Origin: Typhlomys cinereus | Taxonomy: Eukaryota; Chordata; Mammalia; Rodentia; Platacanthomyidae | DNA length: 64,000 bases | Assembly (NCBI GenBank): GCA_023101885.1 | Contig: JALPQD010000395.1 | Coordinates: 2,017,784-2,081,783, forward strand | Reading direction: 5' to 3' | Part shown: in pieces, positions 1-11,142 of the stretch | How positions within the stretch are numbered: position 1 is the first letter of the stretch | How the letters are laid out: each line of letters starts with the position of its first letter | The notes under the pieces: generated by a model | Told to the model about the DNA's origin: nothing | What the model saw: the letters and a program-made list of their open reading frames with translations, nothing else | Databases searched by the model: none | Program-made: the position numbers and the translations under genes

Positions 1-960
1 CCTCCACCCCGGCCACGCCCAAGTGCAGGGGTTCGGACGCCGTGGTTGTTGACCTCCTCTACTAGAGAGATTAAGAAAACTGGAGTGGTGTTTGACAGCT
101 TGTTCCTGCTGCTTTCCTTGACAGTATTCAGCATCTTGAATGTGACGGCCTACATTGCCTTGGCCCTGCTCTCCAGGACTATCAGCTTTAGAGTATATAA
201 GGGTGTGATCCAAGCAATCCAGAAATCAGATGAAGGCCACCCATTCAGGGCATATTTGGAATCTGATGTTGCTATCATGCGAACTGCGCAATAAAAAAAC
301 TCAGGTGCCTTTTCTTAGTTGATAATTTAGTTAATTCTCTGAAGTTTGCAGTGTTGATGTGGGTGTTTACTTATGTTGGTGCCTTGTTCAGTCAGCTGAC
401 ACCACTGATTTTAGCTGATTCCTGTTATTTATGAGTAACATCAAGTGCAGATAGATCATTACCTAGGACTTGCAAGCAAGAATGTTAAAGATGCTATGCC
501 TAAAATCCAAGCAAAATTCCTGGATTGAAGAGCAAAGCAGAGAAATGAAAGGATGCTATTATAGGAGGAATTATTCTTTTAATAATTATATTGCTTAAGC
601 TCATGCTGGGACTTATAAAATGTTGGGGACATGTATAGTTAATTGTAAAATATGTTCCTTACTAAAATCAAAAGGAGCTCAATCCTTCTGTGTATGTTTA
701 AAAAAAAAATGCAGTCTCTGTTACAAGTATGTGGGCTCAGCCTCTTGGCTATCTGGTGCAGCATTATAGACTGGCTAGATTTGGAAATACTGAGAGAATA
801 TTTCTGTTATGTGCCTCTACTCTCAAGCAATGGGGTAGGTTCTTGAAAAAATGTCCTTCCTGAAGGTGAAGCTGAGAACCCTTTTTCATAGTCTGTGCAC
901 TGAATGCAGTCGGTGTAAACTAATGCAAATAAAATGTTTAGAGAAGACCATACCACTAAA
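1..960 (+). pseudogene. RTN4 (pseudogene): Processed pseudogene of reticulon-4 (Nogo), C-terminal part plus 3' UTR
   Basis: The reading frame that begins just inside the left edge encodes the reticulon homology domain: a VVVDLLY entry, IKKTGVVF, the hydrophobic hairpin [12 protein letters not shown], and [22 protein letters not shown], followed after a break by FAVLMWVFTYVGALF and KNVKDAM. The functional protein shapes tubular ER and limits axon growth. Segments from what are separate exons are contiguous without introns, so this is a retrocopy. It is dead: TAG replaces Trp after VVVDLLY (about 64-66), a stretch between AYLES and the second hydrophobic region is missing, and the frame is lost near 270-300. 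The non-coding part after about 540 reads like 3' UTR, with an AATAAA at about 928-933. The start lies outside the window. Assignment to RTN4 rather than RTN1 or RTN3 rests on remembered protein similarity. Confidence 0.85.
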
Positions 961-2110
961 GCAAGACTGGAAATGCTGCCTTTTTGGTATGCTCTAGGGG
1001 TATTGTAAATTTTATAGATATAATCTATATATAGTGTTTCATAAAATCTTAGATCTTTACCTTCAGCTGTCCCACAGTGCTTGACATTTGAGTCATTGGT
1101 TATTACATTTGTAGTCTGAAGCACATATATGTCTATTTGTAGGTGCAACAATCTTTACCCCCAAATTTTCTGCATAAAAGCTGTCACAGAAGTTTCAGTA
1201 AATGGGTCCAGATTCACTAAGCCAAGAGAGTTGTTTTTGTTCTCCATTCTGCTGACTCCTTGCCTCACCTGATCCAGGGGAGCCCTGGTCTCTAGGCTGC
1301 AGCTCTGGCCTGCAGCACCTAAGAAAGACAGTTTATGCCGTAGAGTTAAAACCAGAGACATAGGTTGGCGAAAAGTTTAATAAAGTTTTTCCCTTGTCCT
1401 AAAAGGTTGCCTAAAATTAAACTCAGTGCTTGACAGAGGGAAAATGCAATGGCAAACTTAAGGAGTAAACCAGGAAAAACAGCAAAACTCCAGGTGTTAA
1501 ACAGAGTAGCTCCATTAGCAAATCAATGCTGGCTTTTCATTTAGATCAGAAAAATGGTGCTACATCCCTTTGGTCCCAAAAAGACTTATGTTGCTTTATT
1601 TTTACTAACTCCTGCTTGCTTGTACCCACAGTAAGACTACTAAGCTTATTTGGTTTATGTGCCTTCTCAATTACAATGGTTTAATCCTTCTGTAGATTTT
1701 GGAGACTTAATTTACCTGTGTTTTGTCTCTTTTAGACCAACTTTGAGGTAATAAAGCCATCTATCAAAGACCTCTAGACCAACCCAGCATTTCATAGATG
1801 AGGATGTCAGACTGCTCTTATTTCCTTCGCCTGGATTCAGCAGGAAGCACCAGATTGAATCATTGCCCTTTATCTCCAGAGCAGTCTGAATTCTCAAATA
1901 GGTTTATGGGAAAGTGAGGCAGGATTAGAGCAGCTATGCTGGGATGGGTCTCTCAAGGTCTTTGGAATTCCGAAGAGACATCCCCCACTGCTGGAATTAC
2001 CTGGAAGGGACACCCCTGCTGAGGAACTGACTCCAATCCTTCCAGAAATTTACCACGAGAACTGTAACTGACACTCCATGATTGGAGTGTGCCTAAAAAA
2101 GAGGAGGGAA
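961..2110. other. No recognisable gene or repeat
   Basis: Single-copy-looking, moderately AT-rich DNA. Short open frames here have no recognisable domains. Part of the left end may still be 3' UTR of the reticulon retrocopy. Confidence 0.4.
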
Positions 2111-2608
2111 TGAAAGACCCTTGCCCTAAAAAGAAAATTCACAGAACGGGCCAGTCCAGGCCCACAATGTAGACATTTGCTCATAGCTGATCAGGCATAG
2201 CTATAGTTAGTTATTGCTCATAGCTATTCAAGCATAGCTACTGCTAGCCATTGTCTAAAACTATGGACCTTGCTACTTCCCTCCCTGCCCTGAAACCCCT
2301 GGTGATGGGAAAACAGGCTGTAACCTCAAGATGACTAGCCCTAGGGAAAACAAGTCTTGCAAGAAAATTCTGTTAATAGCATAATTGCCATCTGGAGCAA
2401 ACTTCCTGCAGTTAAGCAGATAGACTGCATCAATCATGGAGGCCTGGACTCTTGCTGACCAATGAGACCCCCCACCCAAAACCCCTTTATAAACCACTTG
2501 CTTCAGTCACTAGGGGCCACTTCAGTCTCTCCTGCATGAGAGGTTGCTGGAGCCACCCAGCGTGTTGTTAAAACCTCATGCTATTGCAGCAAGAAGAGTC
2601 TTGGTCTT
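2111..2608 (+). mobile_element. Class I ERV LTR, 3'-truncated, first of a tandem pair
   Basis: It begins TGAAAGACCC, the complement of the LTR terminus GGGTCTTTCA seen at 3246 and 4553. It holds the same U3 text as the neighbouring LTRs (the CACAGAA-GGCCAGTCCAGGCCCACA block, TTTATAAACC promoter at about 2485, AAAACCTCATGC poly(A) region). It stops at GTCTTGGTCT, about 60 bp short of the usual end, and directly abuts the next LTR with no internal sequence. A recombined LTR-LTR tandem is the simplest reading. Confidence 0.7.
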
Positions 2609-3246
2609 GTTGGACCCTGAGACCCTCACCCTAAAATTCACAGAACAGGCCAGTCCAGGCCCACAGTGTAGATATTTGCTCATAGCTGATCAGGCATAGC
2701 TATAGTTAGCTATTGCTCATAGCTATTCAAGCGTAGCTACTGCTAGCCATTGTCTACTCCCCTCCCTGCCCCTCAAACCCCTGGTGACAGGAAAAAGAGC
2801 TGTAACCCTTGATGACGGGAAAACAGGCTGTAACCTTAAGATGACTAGCCTTAGGGAAAAACAAGTTTTGCAAGGCAATTCTGTTAATAACATAATTGTC
2901 ATCTGGAACAAACTACCTGTGCTTACACAGGTGGACAGCACCAATTATGATGGGAACCCACCCAAGCTTTTGCTGACTAGTGATTGTACAATTCCTTATC
3001 AATAAGACCCCTACCCAAAATCCCTTTATAAACCCCTTGCCCTAGCTGCTCCGGGCCGCTTCAGTCTCTCCTGCATGAGAGGTTGCTGGAGCTGCCCGAC
3101 ACGTCGTTAAATAAAACCTCATGCTATTGCAGCGAGAAGGGTCTTGGTCTTTCTCTCGGTGGCCTCGTTCCTGACCGAAAGACCGGGGGTCTTTCAGTCT
3201 TTCTCTCAGTGGCCTCATTCCTGACTGAAAGACCAGGGGTCTTTCA
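2609..3246 (+). mobile_element. Class I ERV solo LTR, second of the tandem pair
   Basis: It starts TGTTGGACCCTGAGACCC and ends GGGGTCTTTCA, as the LTR at 3995-4553 does. A TTTATAAACC promoter element lies at about 3024 and AATAAAACCTCATGC (poly(A) signal) at about 3111. Relative to the 3995 copy it carries an extra copy of a roughly 50-bp U5 segment (about 3148-3197 repeated at 3198-3246). It is followed by unrelated sequence, so it is not attached to an internal region. Confidence 0.75.
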
Positions 3247-3338
3247 TAACTACCATGTCTCTTCTACAGTCAGAAATCACTATACTGAGATTTTACTTGT
3301 TTAACATAATCAACTCAGCTGTGATATGAATCATGTCC

Positions 3339-3977
3339 TGTAGGGAATGCTCAAGCCCGAGATCTCCATTTCTTGTAGATGGATGCCAAGGGCATCCCTT
3401 GTGGTCTGAGTTGCAGTGTGCCTCCTATGCCAGCGTAGCTAGCCTATGCCAGTATAATCATAGGCTGACTCCTGTTGACCCTCCCGCAAGGGGCAGCGAT
3501 GGATTTTGTCCTGTCTGGAATTAAGTTCAAGGGCAGAAGTGTTTTTTACATATTCCTTTCTGTTCTTTGGTAGCCAACTAGACTTTGATCAGCATATCTA
3601 AAGGACAGGCAGGTGCAGAGCTTCATAATTATAATTGTACCACCATGAGTCACACCTGTTCTTTCTCCACCCTGTATGGGGCTATTAAGGCCTATTAACA
3701 TGTCTAAGGATTGGCAGGGCTGTATTGTTGGTGGTGGTCCCACCTGTTGTGGACTTTGCACCTGCAGTCTGTCACTATTGATGTCATCACTCTGTGCAGT
3801 GTACCCACTTCACCCCCTGGTTCATGGTGTATAAGGGATTGGGTTCCATAATAAACTTGACTTGGTTTTCAACTTTTCCAAGATTCCCTCTGGACCCAGC
3901 CTGACTTAAATCTTGCTGATCCCACTCTGGTACCTATCATGATTGCGAGGTAAGCGTGCTGGTCACGGAACCCTACA
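3339..3977 (+). mobile_element. Solo LTR of a class II (ERVK-like) endogenous retrovirus
   Basis: The 639-bp unit has matching inverted ends TGTAGGG...CCCTACA. It is flanked by a perfect 6-bp target duplication, ATGTCC (3333-3338 and 3978-3983). Inside, in plus orientation, are a GTATAAGGG promoter-like motif at about 3829 and an AATAAACTTGACTTG poly(A) region at about 3850. A 6-bp duplication is typical of class II elements. No coding sequence remains, so it arose by recombination between the two LTRs of a provirus. Family not identified. Confidence 0.85.
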
Positions 3978-3994
3978 ATGTCCAACAGTCAGTC

Positions 3995-5981
3995 TGTTGG
4001 ACCCTGAGACCCTCGCCCTAAAATTCACTAAGCAAGCTGGTTCAGGCCCACAGTATAGCCCTTGCTTGTAGTCATTCAGGCATCCATTGTTTATAGCCAT
4101 CCAAGCATCCATTGTTGGTCATTGCTTAAAACTATGTACAGCTTTGAGCTTTTTGCAGGTATTTCCCCATCCCTTAAGACCTCTGGCCCTTCAGTTCTGG
4201 AAAAGCAAGTTTGTACAAAGGGGAATTCCATCAATGAATGTCACCCAGAATGAACAGCCTGCGGTTAAGCAGGTGGACTGGAACGATCACCAAGGGCCAA
4301 CTCCACTCGAGCTCTTGCCGACCAATGACTGTAAAGGTCATAGAAAATTCCTCAGCTAAGCAACCCCCCCACCCCAAGACCTCTTAAAAACCCCTTGCCC
4401 AAGCTGCTCAGGGCCGCTTCAGTCCCTCCTGCGTGAGAGGTTGCTGGAGCCGCCCGGTGCGACGTTAAATAAAACCTCATGCTATTGCAGCGAGAAGGGT
4501 CTTGGTCTTTCTCTCGGTGGCCTCGTTCCTGACTGAAAGACGGGGGTCTTTCATTTTGGGGGCTCATCCGGGATTTGAGACCCCCGAGAGATTGCCCCAA
4601 CACTGGCCTCGGAGGTATGTGAGCGCTCCTGTCTGTTTACTTGTGTTTTGTTTATGTCTGTGTCTGTTTGTGTTTGCTGTTTGTTTCCTCTTACGAGTAT
4701 TAGGTTTGGGGCGGTCAGAAACTGTGAGACAGAGGTGTCATATTGCAGAGACCGCGAGGGTCCTGGAGGACGCTCTGGACTCTCTGTAGGGGAAAGGACA
4801 GAAGTGTCCGTTCCCCATCTGGATTTGTCTAATCTGCTGTCTGTAGTTTGTCTAATCTGCTGTCTGTAGTTTGTCTGATCTGCAGTCTGCAGTATTTGTG
4901 TCTTGTCTATCTTGTCTTGAATCACTAAAAGGATATTAGGAAAAGAACCCAAAATCTTAGTGTTGAGGTAGAAAAATTTGCCTGTGATGATAAAGAGTTA
5001 CTTAAAATGTTCTGACTTGATTGGTTACTTGGATTTCTTATAATATATGGGTTTTATGTTTCAAAATAACAAGCTGTGGCCACTATAAATTTCATTGCGC
5101 GCTTATGATCACATTTTGGTTTTTGACTCTGTTTACTATTTGGCATGCTCAATTTAAATGCACCTGCACACTTAGGAATAGATCATTTTGATAATGTTAA
5201 AAGGCCTGAGTACGTACTGACCAAAATATCTTGTTTTATCCTGAAGCTTCACAAAAGGTGACATTGTGTTTTTACCTAGGATCTGGTAACATCACTTTTG
5301 TAGTTCCTTTAAAAGTTTGTTTTCCCATGAGTAATACCAACATATCTAACAGCCAGAAAGGAAAACTGATTTCTGAAAAATTCATTGAAATTTCTTCATT
5401 CTCCTGGTATGTATGAGTTCCTTTTCTTGGGGACAAATCTGCTTTCTAATTCCCTGTTCCCATGTGTACTCCTGTGTTCTGCTATATAATGATTTTTAAG
5501 ATAAGGTCTACTGCCTCTTTTAAAGGATATTTCTTACAGGATAACTAATGTGAAAACAGCAGGAAACCATCAAATAGAAAAAAAATATATAGTACGTAGA
5601 TGTAAAGAAGGTTTTGGGATAAGATATATTACTTAGAAAGTTAAAGTATGTGCAGGAGGTTTATGAGTTGGTTACTTAAAAAGAATGTTATAGTATGTTG
5701 TAAAGATTTGTGGGATGTTAGAGTTATGAAAAGACTAAAAATAAGAGATGATGGTTAAAGAAAGTATTATATGTTGTACTTTTACCATGTTAAAAGAAAA
5801 GACACCAAGCCTCAGAAATTAGAAACTATAAATTAAGCTTCATGTATTCAAATGTATTTCAGTTGTCTGTTTGAAGCAGAAAATTGATTACTCCTAAAAT
5901 CCCAACTTCTCAAGGATAGCAGGAAGCTTATCAGTGGGGTCAAAGTGGCCTCTTTCCTGACTGAAAGACGGGGGTCTTTCA
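3995..5981 (+). mobile_element. Deleted class I ERV: 5' LTR, tRNA-Pro primer site, leader, LTR scrap
   Basis: The LTR is 3995-4553 (TGTTGGACCC to GGGGTCTTTCA; promoter TTAAAAACCCC near 4384, AATAAAACCTC near 4468). It is followed by a primer site and a leader rich in TCTGTCTGT-type text to about 4920. From about 4950 to 5937 the sequence is AT-rich with no gag, pol or env homology that I can see. A 34-44 bp piece of LTR end (about 5938-5981, GGCCTCTTTCCTGACTGAAAGACGGGGGTCTTTCA-like, split here by name only) closes it. Either a large internal deletion or later insertions removed the coding region. Whether 4950-5937 belongs to the element is unclear. Confidence 0.6.
4557..4574 (+). promoter_or_regulatory. 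Retroviral primer-binding site, tRNA-Pro
   Basis: Eighteen bases, TGGGGGCTCATCCGGGAT, lie three bases after the LTR end. They match the proline-tRNA primer site of gammaretroviruses with one change (A for G at position 10). The minus-strand provirus at 18097-18114 has the identical variant. Confidence 0.88.
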
Positions 5982-7816
5982 AGTCATTACCAGGGATTTC
6001 TAAATTAATTTCCTTAGTGGTGCTGATAGATGATCTTGTTACTGGATTCTCTAGATTCTCCTATATGCAATCTCTACCAAAACAAGCCAGGACTGAGAAA
6101 CTTATGGAAATAGTTTACTTGCAGCCTGAGCTTGGGAAAATGGATAGCCTATTTCTCTCACAGAAAAGTAATCTCCAATTTTAAAAAGAATTTTTATGGA
6201 GAGATGATGATGGGTAAATTTCCCAAGATTTAGAAAATTCATTTTCTTTTTATAAGGAAAAGACTTGCTCTAATTTTCTGCAAAATCACCTTGAGATCGA
6301 ACCTCCCATGATCTTGTTAACACACTAATCTTGCAAGCAAAAAACTGTGCTAGGCAAAGGAAGAGGAAATTATCAAATATTTCTCCCTGAAATACCAAGT
6401 GAAAAGGATAAGTTTTCACATATCAGGATAAAAAATGTAAAGATGGAATAAGTTTATTTATCTGTCATGTCAAAACTCAGTGAAGGACTATTGATTCCTT
6501 AGAAGACACCGTCTCTTTCCATCAATTCATTTTTGCTTTCTTTGTGTTGATTTTTAGTCTGCCTGTTTTAATCTCTGTCAGTATATCCTTTTCTGAAAGG
6601 CACTGCTTCAGTGAAGCAGGTTCCCATAAGTCTGATAAAACATCAGCTCTCACGGAGTAGAGGTTCCTATGGTGTTCACAGAAAACCCTGACTCTATCAT
6701 CAAAGCAATTCAGGTTTATACAGCAATAGTAATGGAACTTAGCTTGCCCTCCAAGGAGGAGAGTGAGAAGACCTTCAGTCACTTATCTGAGACTAGAGCC
6801 ATCAGTTCCTTCTGCTGACTCACTGTACATTACCAAGGGAACTGAGCTGTTTGTTACCAGATAGGAGGTGAAAGGATGTCTGAAGTTGGGAATTCATTGA
6901 TACAGTTTTCATAAGGTTGTCAAGACAGGGTGGAAAGTTTTTGGTGATATGGCTTGTTTTCCAGTCACCCAGGCTTCTGTTAGCCTTCCTAACAAATCAA
7001 TTGGTTTATGAAGCTGGACTTTGGTTTACTTTGATCTGTTGCCAATGGCTCATCAAAGATGAGTAGATAGATGTTTGTTCTTACTGCCCCAGGAAAATCA
7101 TTATTTATTAGTCTATAATTTCAATGCAGCAAAGTGAACAATAGTTTCATAGAGTATTATTCTATTGTGTATATTATTTAAGATCAAATAATTTTTGACT
7201 AATGATTAGGTCAATTCATTCAAGCATTAACTTATTTAGATATGGATGACATGGCTCCTAATATTTAGTGTAACCACTGTTTTTCTTATTGTAATCACCT
7301 GTTTCTCCATAACACAATGGTGACTTTAATTTTAGATATTATAACAAGATCAAAAAGTAAACAATACTTAAGAAAGTGTTTATCACAAATGATAATAAAA
7401 TTAAATTAAGAATTTAGACAGTGATTTAATTACTATACTTAAGAAAATTTGTATAGATATATGACAGGAGACATGAAGGCAGTAACATAAGCTTTATAAA
7501 TAATGGACTTAAGGACATTAACAGAATTTTAAATTGACTTACTTAAGACCTACATAATGCTTTTCAGATTTGTAAGTTTACATGAATGAATTGAAGGCTT
7601 ATATTCATTTACTTATATCTTCAAAAATCCATCCATTTTATTCCATGAAAGACTATTTCTTTTTACATCATACATGATCAAGTAGAAATGGGTAAGTGTG
7701 AGAAGCCATATTTAAGTCCCCAGGAAAATAAAGATGCCTTTGGGTTCTGGTCACCAAGCAACATTCAGTAATTCCAAGAAAATGTGCTCAATAATGAAAA
7801 CAAATTACTGTGGATA
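5982..7816. other. No recognisable gene or repeat
   Basis: AT-rich DNA. The longest open frame, on the minus strand at 6522-6782 (86 codons), shows no domain I recognise and no supporting context. Nothing further can be supported. Confidence 0.4.
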
Positions 7817-7830
7817 AGAAACAACTTATC

Positions 7831-8131
7831 GGGCTGGAGAGGTGGCTCAGGGATTAAGCCTCTGCCTTGCAGGCAGAAGGTCCTGAGTTCGGATCCCAGA
7901 TCCCACGTATAGATGCCAAGCGGAAGTGGGGGCAGGCTGCACTTTTGGCCGTGGTAGGGCGGAGCCTGTGAATCCCGGGGCAGAGTAAACAAGGAGGATA
8001 TGGAGGCGTCCATGGTGTTTCCCGAATTCGTCCGTGGTTCTACACACACACAGACACACACACACGCGTGCGCACATACATACGCACAAAACGCGCAATT
8101 GAATAAATAATAAAAAAAAGTTAAAAAAAAG
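7831..8131 (+). mobile_element. Dimeric tRNA-derived SINE with CA tail
   Basis: The head GGGCTGGAGAGGTGGCTCAG contains a pol III A box, and GGTCCTGAGTTCGGATCC a B box. The right monomer runs from about 7925 to the CCGTGGTTCTACACACACAC tail, ending in CAATTGAATAAATAAT and A-runs. A perfect 14-bp target duplication, AGAAACAACTTATC, flanks it at 7817-7830 and 8132-8145. This is a good reference copy for the family in this window. Confidence 0.93.
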
Positions 8132-8684
8132 AGAAACAACTTATCTAGATAAATTGTTTAAATAAACAGCAGCTCCACAGTGGGAGAACAGAAATTTTAA
8201 TTATACTGAGAGAAAAATATTTTCTTATTTGCAGTTAGCCTAGAATGTACTAATTTTTCTAAAAATAGGTACACTTACTAAGTCCTCTGCTGTTTTTACA
8301 TTGGTAGTAATGTATCTGGAACTATGTTGTGGGATAAAGGAACTCATGGTGATAGAAGAAGTAATTATACAAGTTTGCAATAAGTTTTTCTATTGTCCAG
8401 GAATTTTCACCCAATCATGAAATCTGAGGGCAATGAGCAACCAAACCTTCGACTTTTAATAGGAAGACTAAACAAGTGGGACAGGCACATGAAAACATAA
8501 TGTTAAAACCAGAAAGATTAAGAGCAGTGAGAAACAATTGGCTGGCTTTGTAGATTTAGTTGCAAATTTGCATCTTTCTTTTCCTGAAGGGAGCATAAAT
8601 CCCAGAATTTGGTTTCATATTGAAAGAGTTAAGGTAGAAGAAGAAATTTTCTAGACAGAAAGATATTTCCTAGGCAAGCAAGAA

Positions 8685-9153
8685 TGTGATGAGCTAGTCT
8701 CAGAATCATGCTAGCTCACCCCAACCCAAAGATTCCCGAAAAAGGCAAAGGACTGTGTGTGTCCAGGCCAGATACCGGGACTCCCCCCACCCTGGGAATT
8801 CCAAGGAAACACACTCATCCCCAGGTTTCCGGGTAAAGCTGCGAGTAGGTGCTGTTATGCCACCGAACCCCATCCCATTCCCTTTGCACCTAAACTTGCA
8901 CCAATGAGTTTAAAAGTTAAGTGTATAAGCCAATTATTTTGTAACACCTCACTACCTCAACACCTCCCTACAAAAAATTGTATAAAAAGTCTGTGCCCTT
9001 TGTGCTCGAGGTCGTCTCTCCCTCTCCTGTATGGGGCGATCCCAGCTGCACTGGAATAAAATCCTCTTGCTTTTGCATGGAACCTGTGTCTGTGAGTATT
9101 CTGTGGGGGTCCACTTCCTGGTGGCCTTTGGGCTCGGCCCTTTAGGTCTAACA
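8685..9153 (+). mobile_element. Putative solo LTR, family unknown
   Basis: The LTR-like layout is TG start (TGTGATGAGC), TTGTATAAAAAG promoter at about 8979, a pyrimidine-rich segment, AATAAAATCC poly(A) signal at about 9055, a TG-rich stretch after it, and an end at TCTAACA. The exact ends are uncertain because no clean target duplication is visible. Confidence 0.55.
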
Positions 9154-9324
9154 GAAGATGGAAATGATACTTTGGGGAATGCTAACAGATTTTTGGAAAA
9201 AGAAAAAAATTAGGCAAATATATTCATCTATTAAATATAAAGTTTCTTTAATAATAATTTGTTTTTGGTACTAAATTTGAAAGTTTAATCTGCTTTTAAT
9301 GCTTTCATAATTAAACTAAGCTGC

Positions 9325-9801
9325 TGTTGGAACCGAAGTCCCTGTTTATCACCCACCCAGACCCCGAGAAGAACCACGAGGACCGAGAGATTGCTGCAAG
9401 AGGCAAAAGGCAAGTTTTATTCTGGCGCGCCAGGACCGTCCCTCTTGCAAGCACGGAAGGAGCGGCCCCAACTGAGATTGGGTAGGGTTTTTATAATGAA
9501 AGCAGTCACAGCAAACTCTATGGGAACACGGCACACAATAAAGTTAACCACCAAATGTTCTTTTGTTGATAGCGGTGTCTCTGGGCAGTTGAGTTATGGG
9601 GTGATAAAGCTGACCACCAAATGTTCTTTTGCTGATAGCGGAGTCTCTGGGCAGTTCCCGTACCGCCCATGGTGGAGGGCGGAATGGCACGTCCCGCCCG
9701 AGATCGCGTAAACACGGTTGGCGCCTTTGGACTGGCGCCAGCGGGAAGTTTTAGGATGCGCGCGGGCGGAGAGCTAGGTGCTGGGGGAAGGGAAGCCTAT
9801 C

Positions 9802-9835
<34 letters not shown>

Positions 9836-10149
9836 TTTTTATTATTATTATTTATTCAACTGTGTACGTGTGTGTGTATGTGCTCGCGCGCATTTGTGTG
9901 TGTGTGTGTGTATGTGTGTGTGTAGAACCACGGACGAATTCGCGAACCACCATGGACGCCTCCACCTCCTTTTGCCCTGGGATTCACAGGCTCCGCCCTA
10001 CCAGGACCAGAAGCGCAGGCCGCCCCCGCTTCCGCCTGGCGTCTATACGTGGGATCTGGGATCCGAACTCGGGACCTTCCGCCTGCAAAGCGGAGGCTTA
10101 ACCCCTGAGCCACCTCTCCAGCCCGGGAAGCCTATCTTAAAGTCCCACA
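9325..10149 (-). repeat. Provirus 3' LTR, interrupted by a SINE
   Basis: On the minus strand it begins TGTGGGACTTTAAGATAGGC and ends CGGTTCCAACA. U3 contains two 44-bp direct repeats (9547-9590 and 9613-9656), the usual place for an enhancer. A TATA-like CATTATAAAAACCC lies opposite 9487-9500, and AATAAAACTTGCC (poly(A) signal) opposite about 9409-9421. A SINE at 9804-10124 splits U3 close to its 5' edge. Without it the LTR is about 490 bp. Confidence 0.93.
9804..10124 (-). mobile_element. Dimeric tRNA-derived SINE inserted in the 3' LTR
   Basis: Minus-strand head GGGCTGGAGAGGTGGCTCAG ends at 10124; the TG/CA-rich tail and T-run lie at 9804-9930. The 14-bp target duplication GGGAAGCCTATCTT is at 9790-9803 and 10125-10138. 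The duplicated bases are LTR sequence, so the SINE arrived after the provirus. Confidence 0.95.
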
Positions 10150-10162
10150 TTCCCCCCTTTTG
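10150..10162 (-). promoter_or_regulatory. Polypurine tract (plus-strand DNA primer)
   Basis: The minus strand reads GACAAAAGGGGGGAA immediately before the TG of the 3' LTR. That is the expected position and composition for the RNase H-resistant primer of plus-strand synthesis. The 236 bp between it and the env stop (10163-10398) hold nothing recognisable. Confidence 0.9.
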
Positions 10163-10398
10163 TCTTGTTCATATATTTTAATCTTAAAAGGTGGCTGGGC
10201 AGTGGTGATCGGGTAATGGGGCCCTCTACGGGGATTGTGGGTGACGACTGTTCTTTGGCTTCTTCCTGCTGAGAGGGGTCGACGTGGGGATTCTGAGTAG
10301 GGGCCCGCACCCATCACCTTGCCAGCTGAAAGGAATGAACAGAACAAATATGTTCATAGAAATCTCTCTTTTTCTTCTACAGTTGCAAATTCATTTGC

Positions 10399-11142
10399 CT
10401 ACTGTTGTTTTAAGATCATGACTTGAACAGAATTAAGTCGGTCTCTAATGAAAGCCAAGAGCCTATTTATAATACAAGGGCCGAAAGTTAAAATAAATAT
10501 TATGATTATTAGGGGGCCCGCTATGGCAGAAAGTAAAGTAGTAAGCCAAGGGGAGGCGGTAAACCATCCTTCAAACCAGCCCTGTGATGCTCTATATTCT
10601 TTTTCTCTGTTCTCTAGTCTTTCCTTTAACTTAGCCATGGCATCACGAATTTCCCCACTATGGTCTATATAGAAACAGCATTGCTCTTTAAGTGCTGCAC
10701 AAAGTCCTCCCTCTTTGAGAAAGAGTAAATCCAATCCCCTTCTATTCTGTAAAGCTACTTCTGACAAGGAAGTAAGAGACTCTTCAAGTCGGGTTATAGA
10801 CTTTTGTAATACCAGCAGATCTTGTGAAATAGCATGTCTTAAATTTTCATATTTAGTTTGTGAAGTTACCAGTCCAGCCATTCCTGTTCCTATTCCCGCC
10901 AGTACTCCTGCCCCGACTAGTAAGGCGAGGGTAATACTCACAGGTTCGCGCCGGAATCTTGTTGGGGCCCTTCCAAACGTATAAGCATCTATTAAGTCCG
11001 TCTCAGGATGGTAATAGATTCTGGGAAAGAGCTGGACTAATACACAGAAATGACTAGTTGAATTAAACACAGTTGTATGTATATATACATGGGGTGAGGC
11101 CTGTGCTGCAAGCCCACCAGGCATTTTTAGGGGGCACAACAT
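10399..11142 (-). pseudogene. env: Provirus env, transmembrane (TM) part
   Basis: The open frame contains, in order, a furin-like RFRR site, a hydrophobic fusion-peptide region after it, a heptad-rich helix, the LQNRRGLDLLF segment of the conserved TM region, the CX6CC disulfide motif (CAALKEQCC), a second helical region, a membrane anchor of about 20 residues rich in Ile/Leu, and a short tail ending ILKQQ. TM anchors Env and drives membrane fusion in related viruses. It is complete from the cleavage site to the stop but sits in a different frame from SU. The break lies within 11066-11142, most likely at the TATGTATATATACAT run (11076-11090). The first Met of this frame is not a natural start. 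Confidence 0.93.

Noticed and set aside
6522..6782. 86-codon minus-strand frame as a small gene
   Set aside because: No recognisable motif, no relative in the window and no regulatory context.
9669..10181. Plus-strand frames of 100-170 codons across 9669-10181 and 12664-13071
   Set aside because: They are made of SINE sequence and TG repeats. Similar frames recur at every copy of the SINE.
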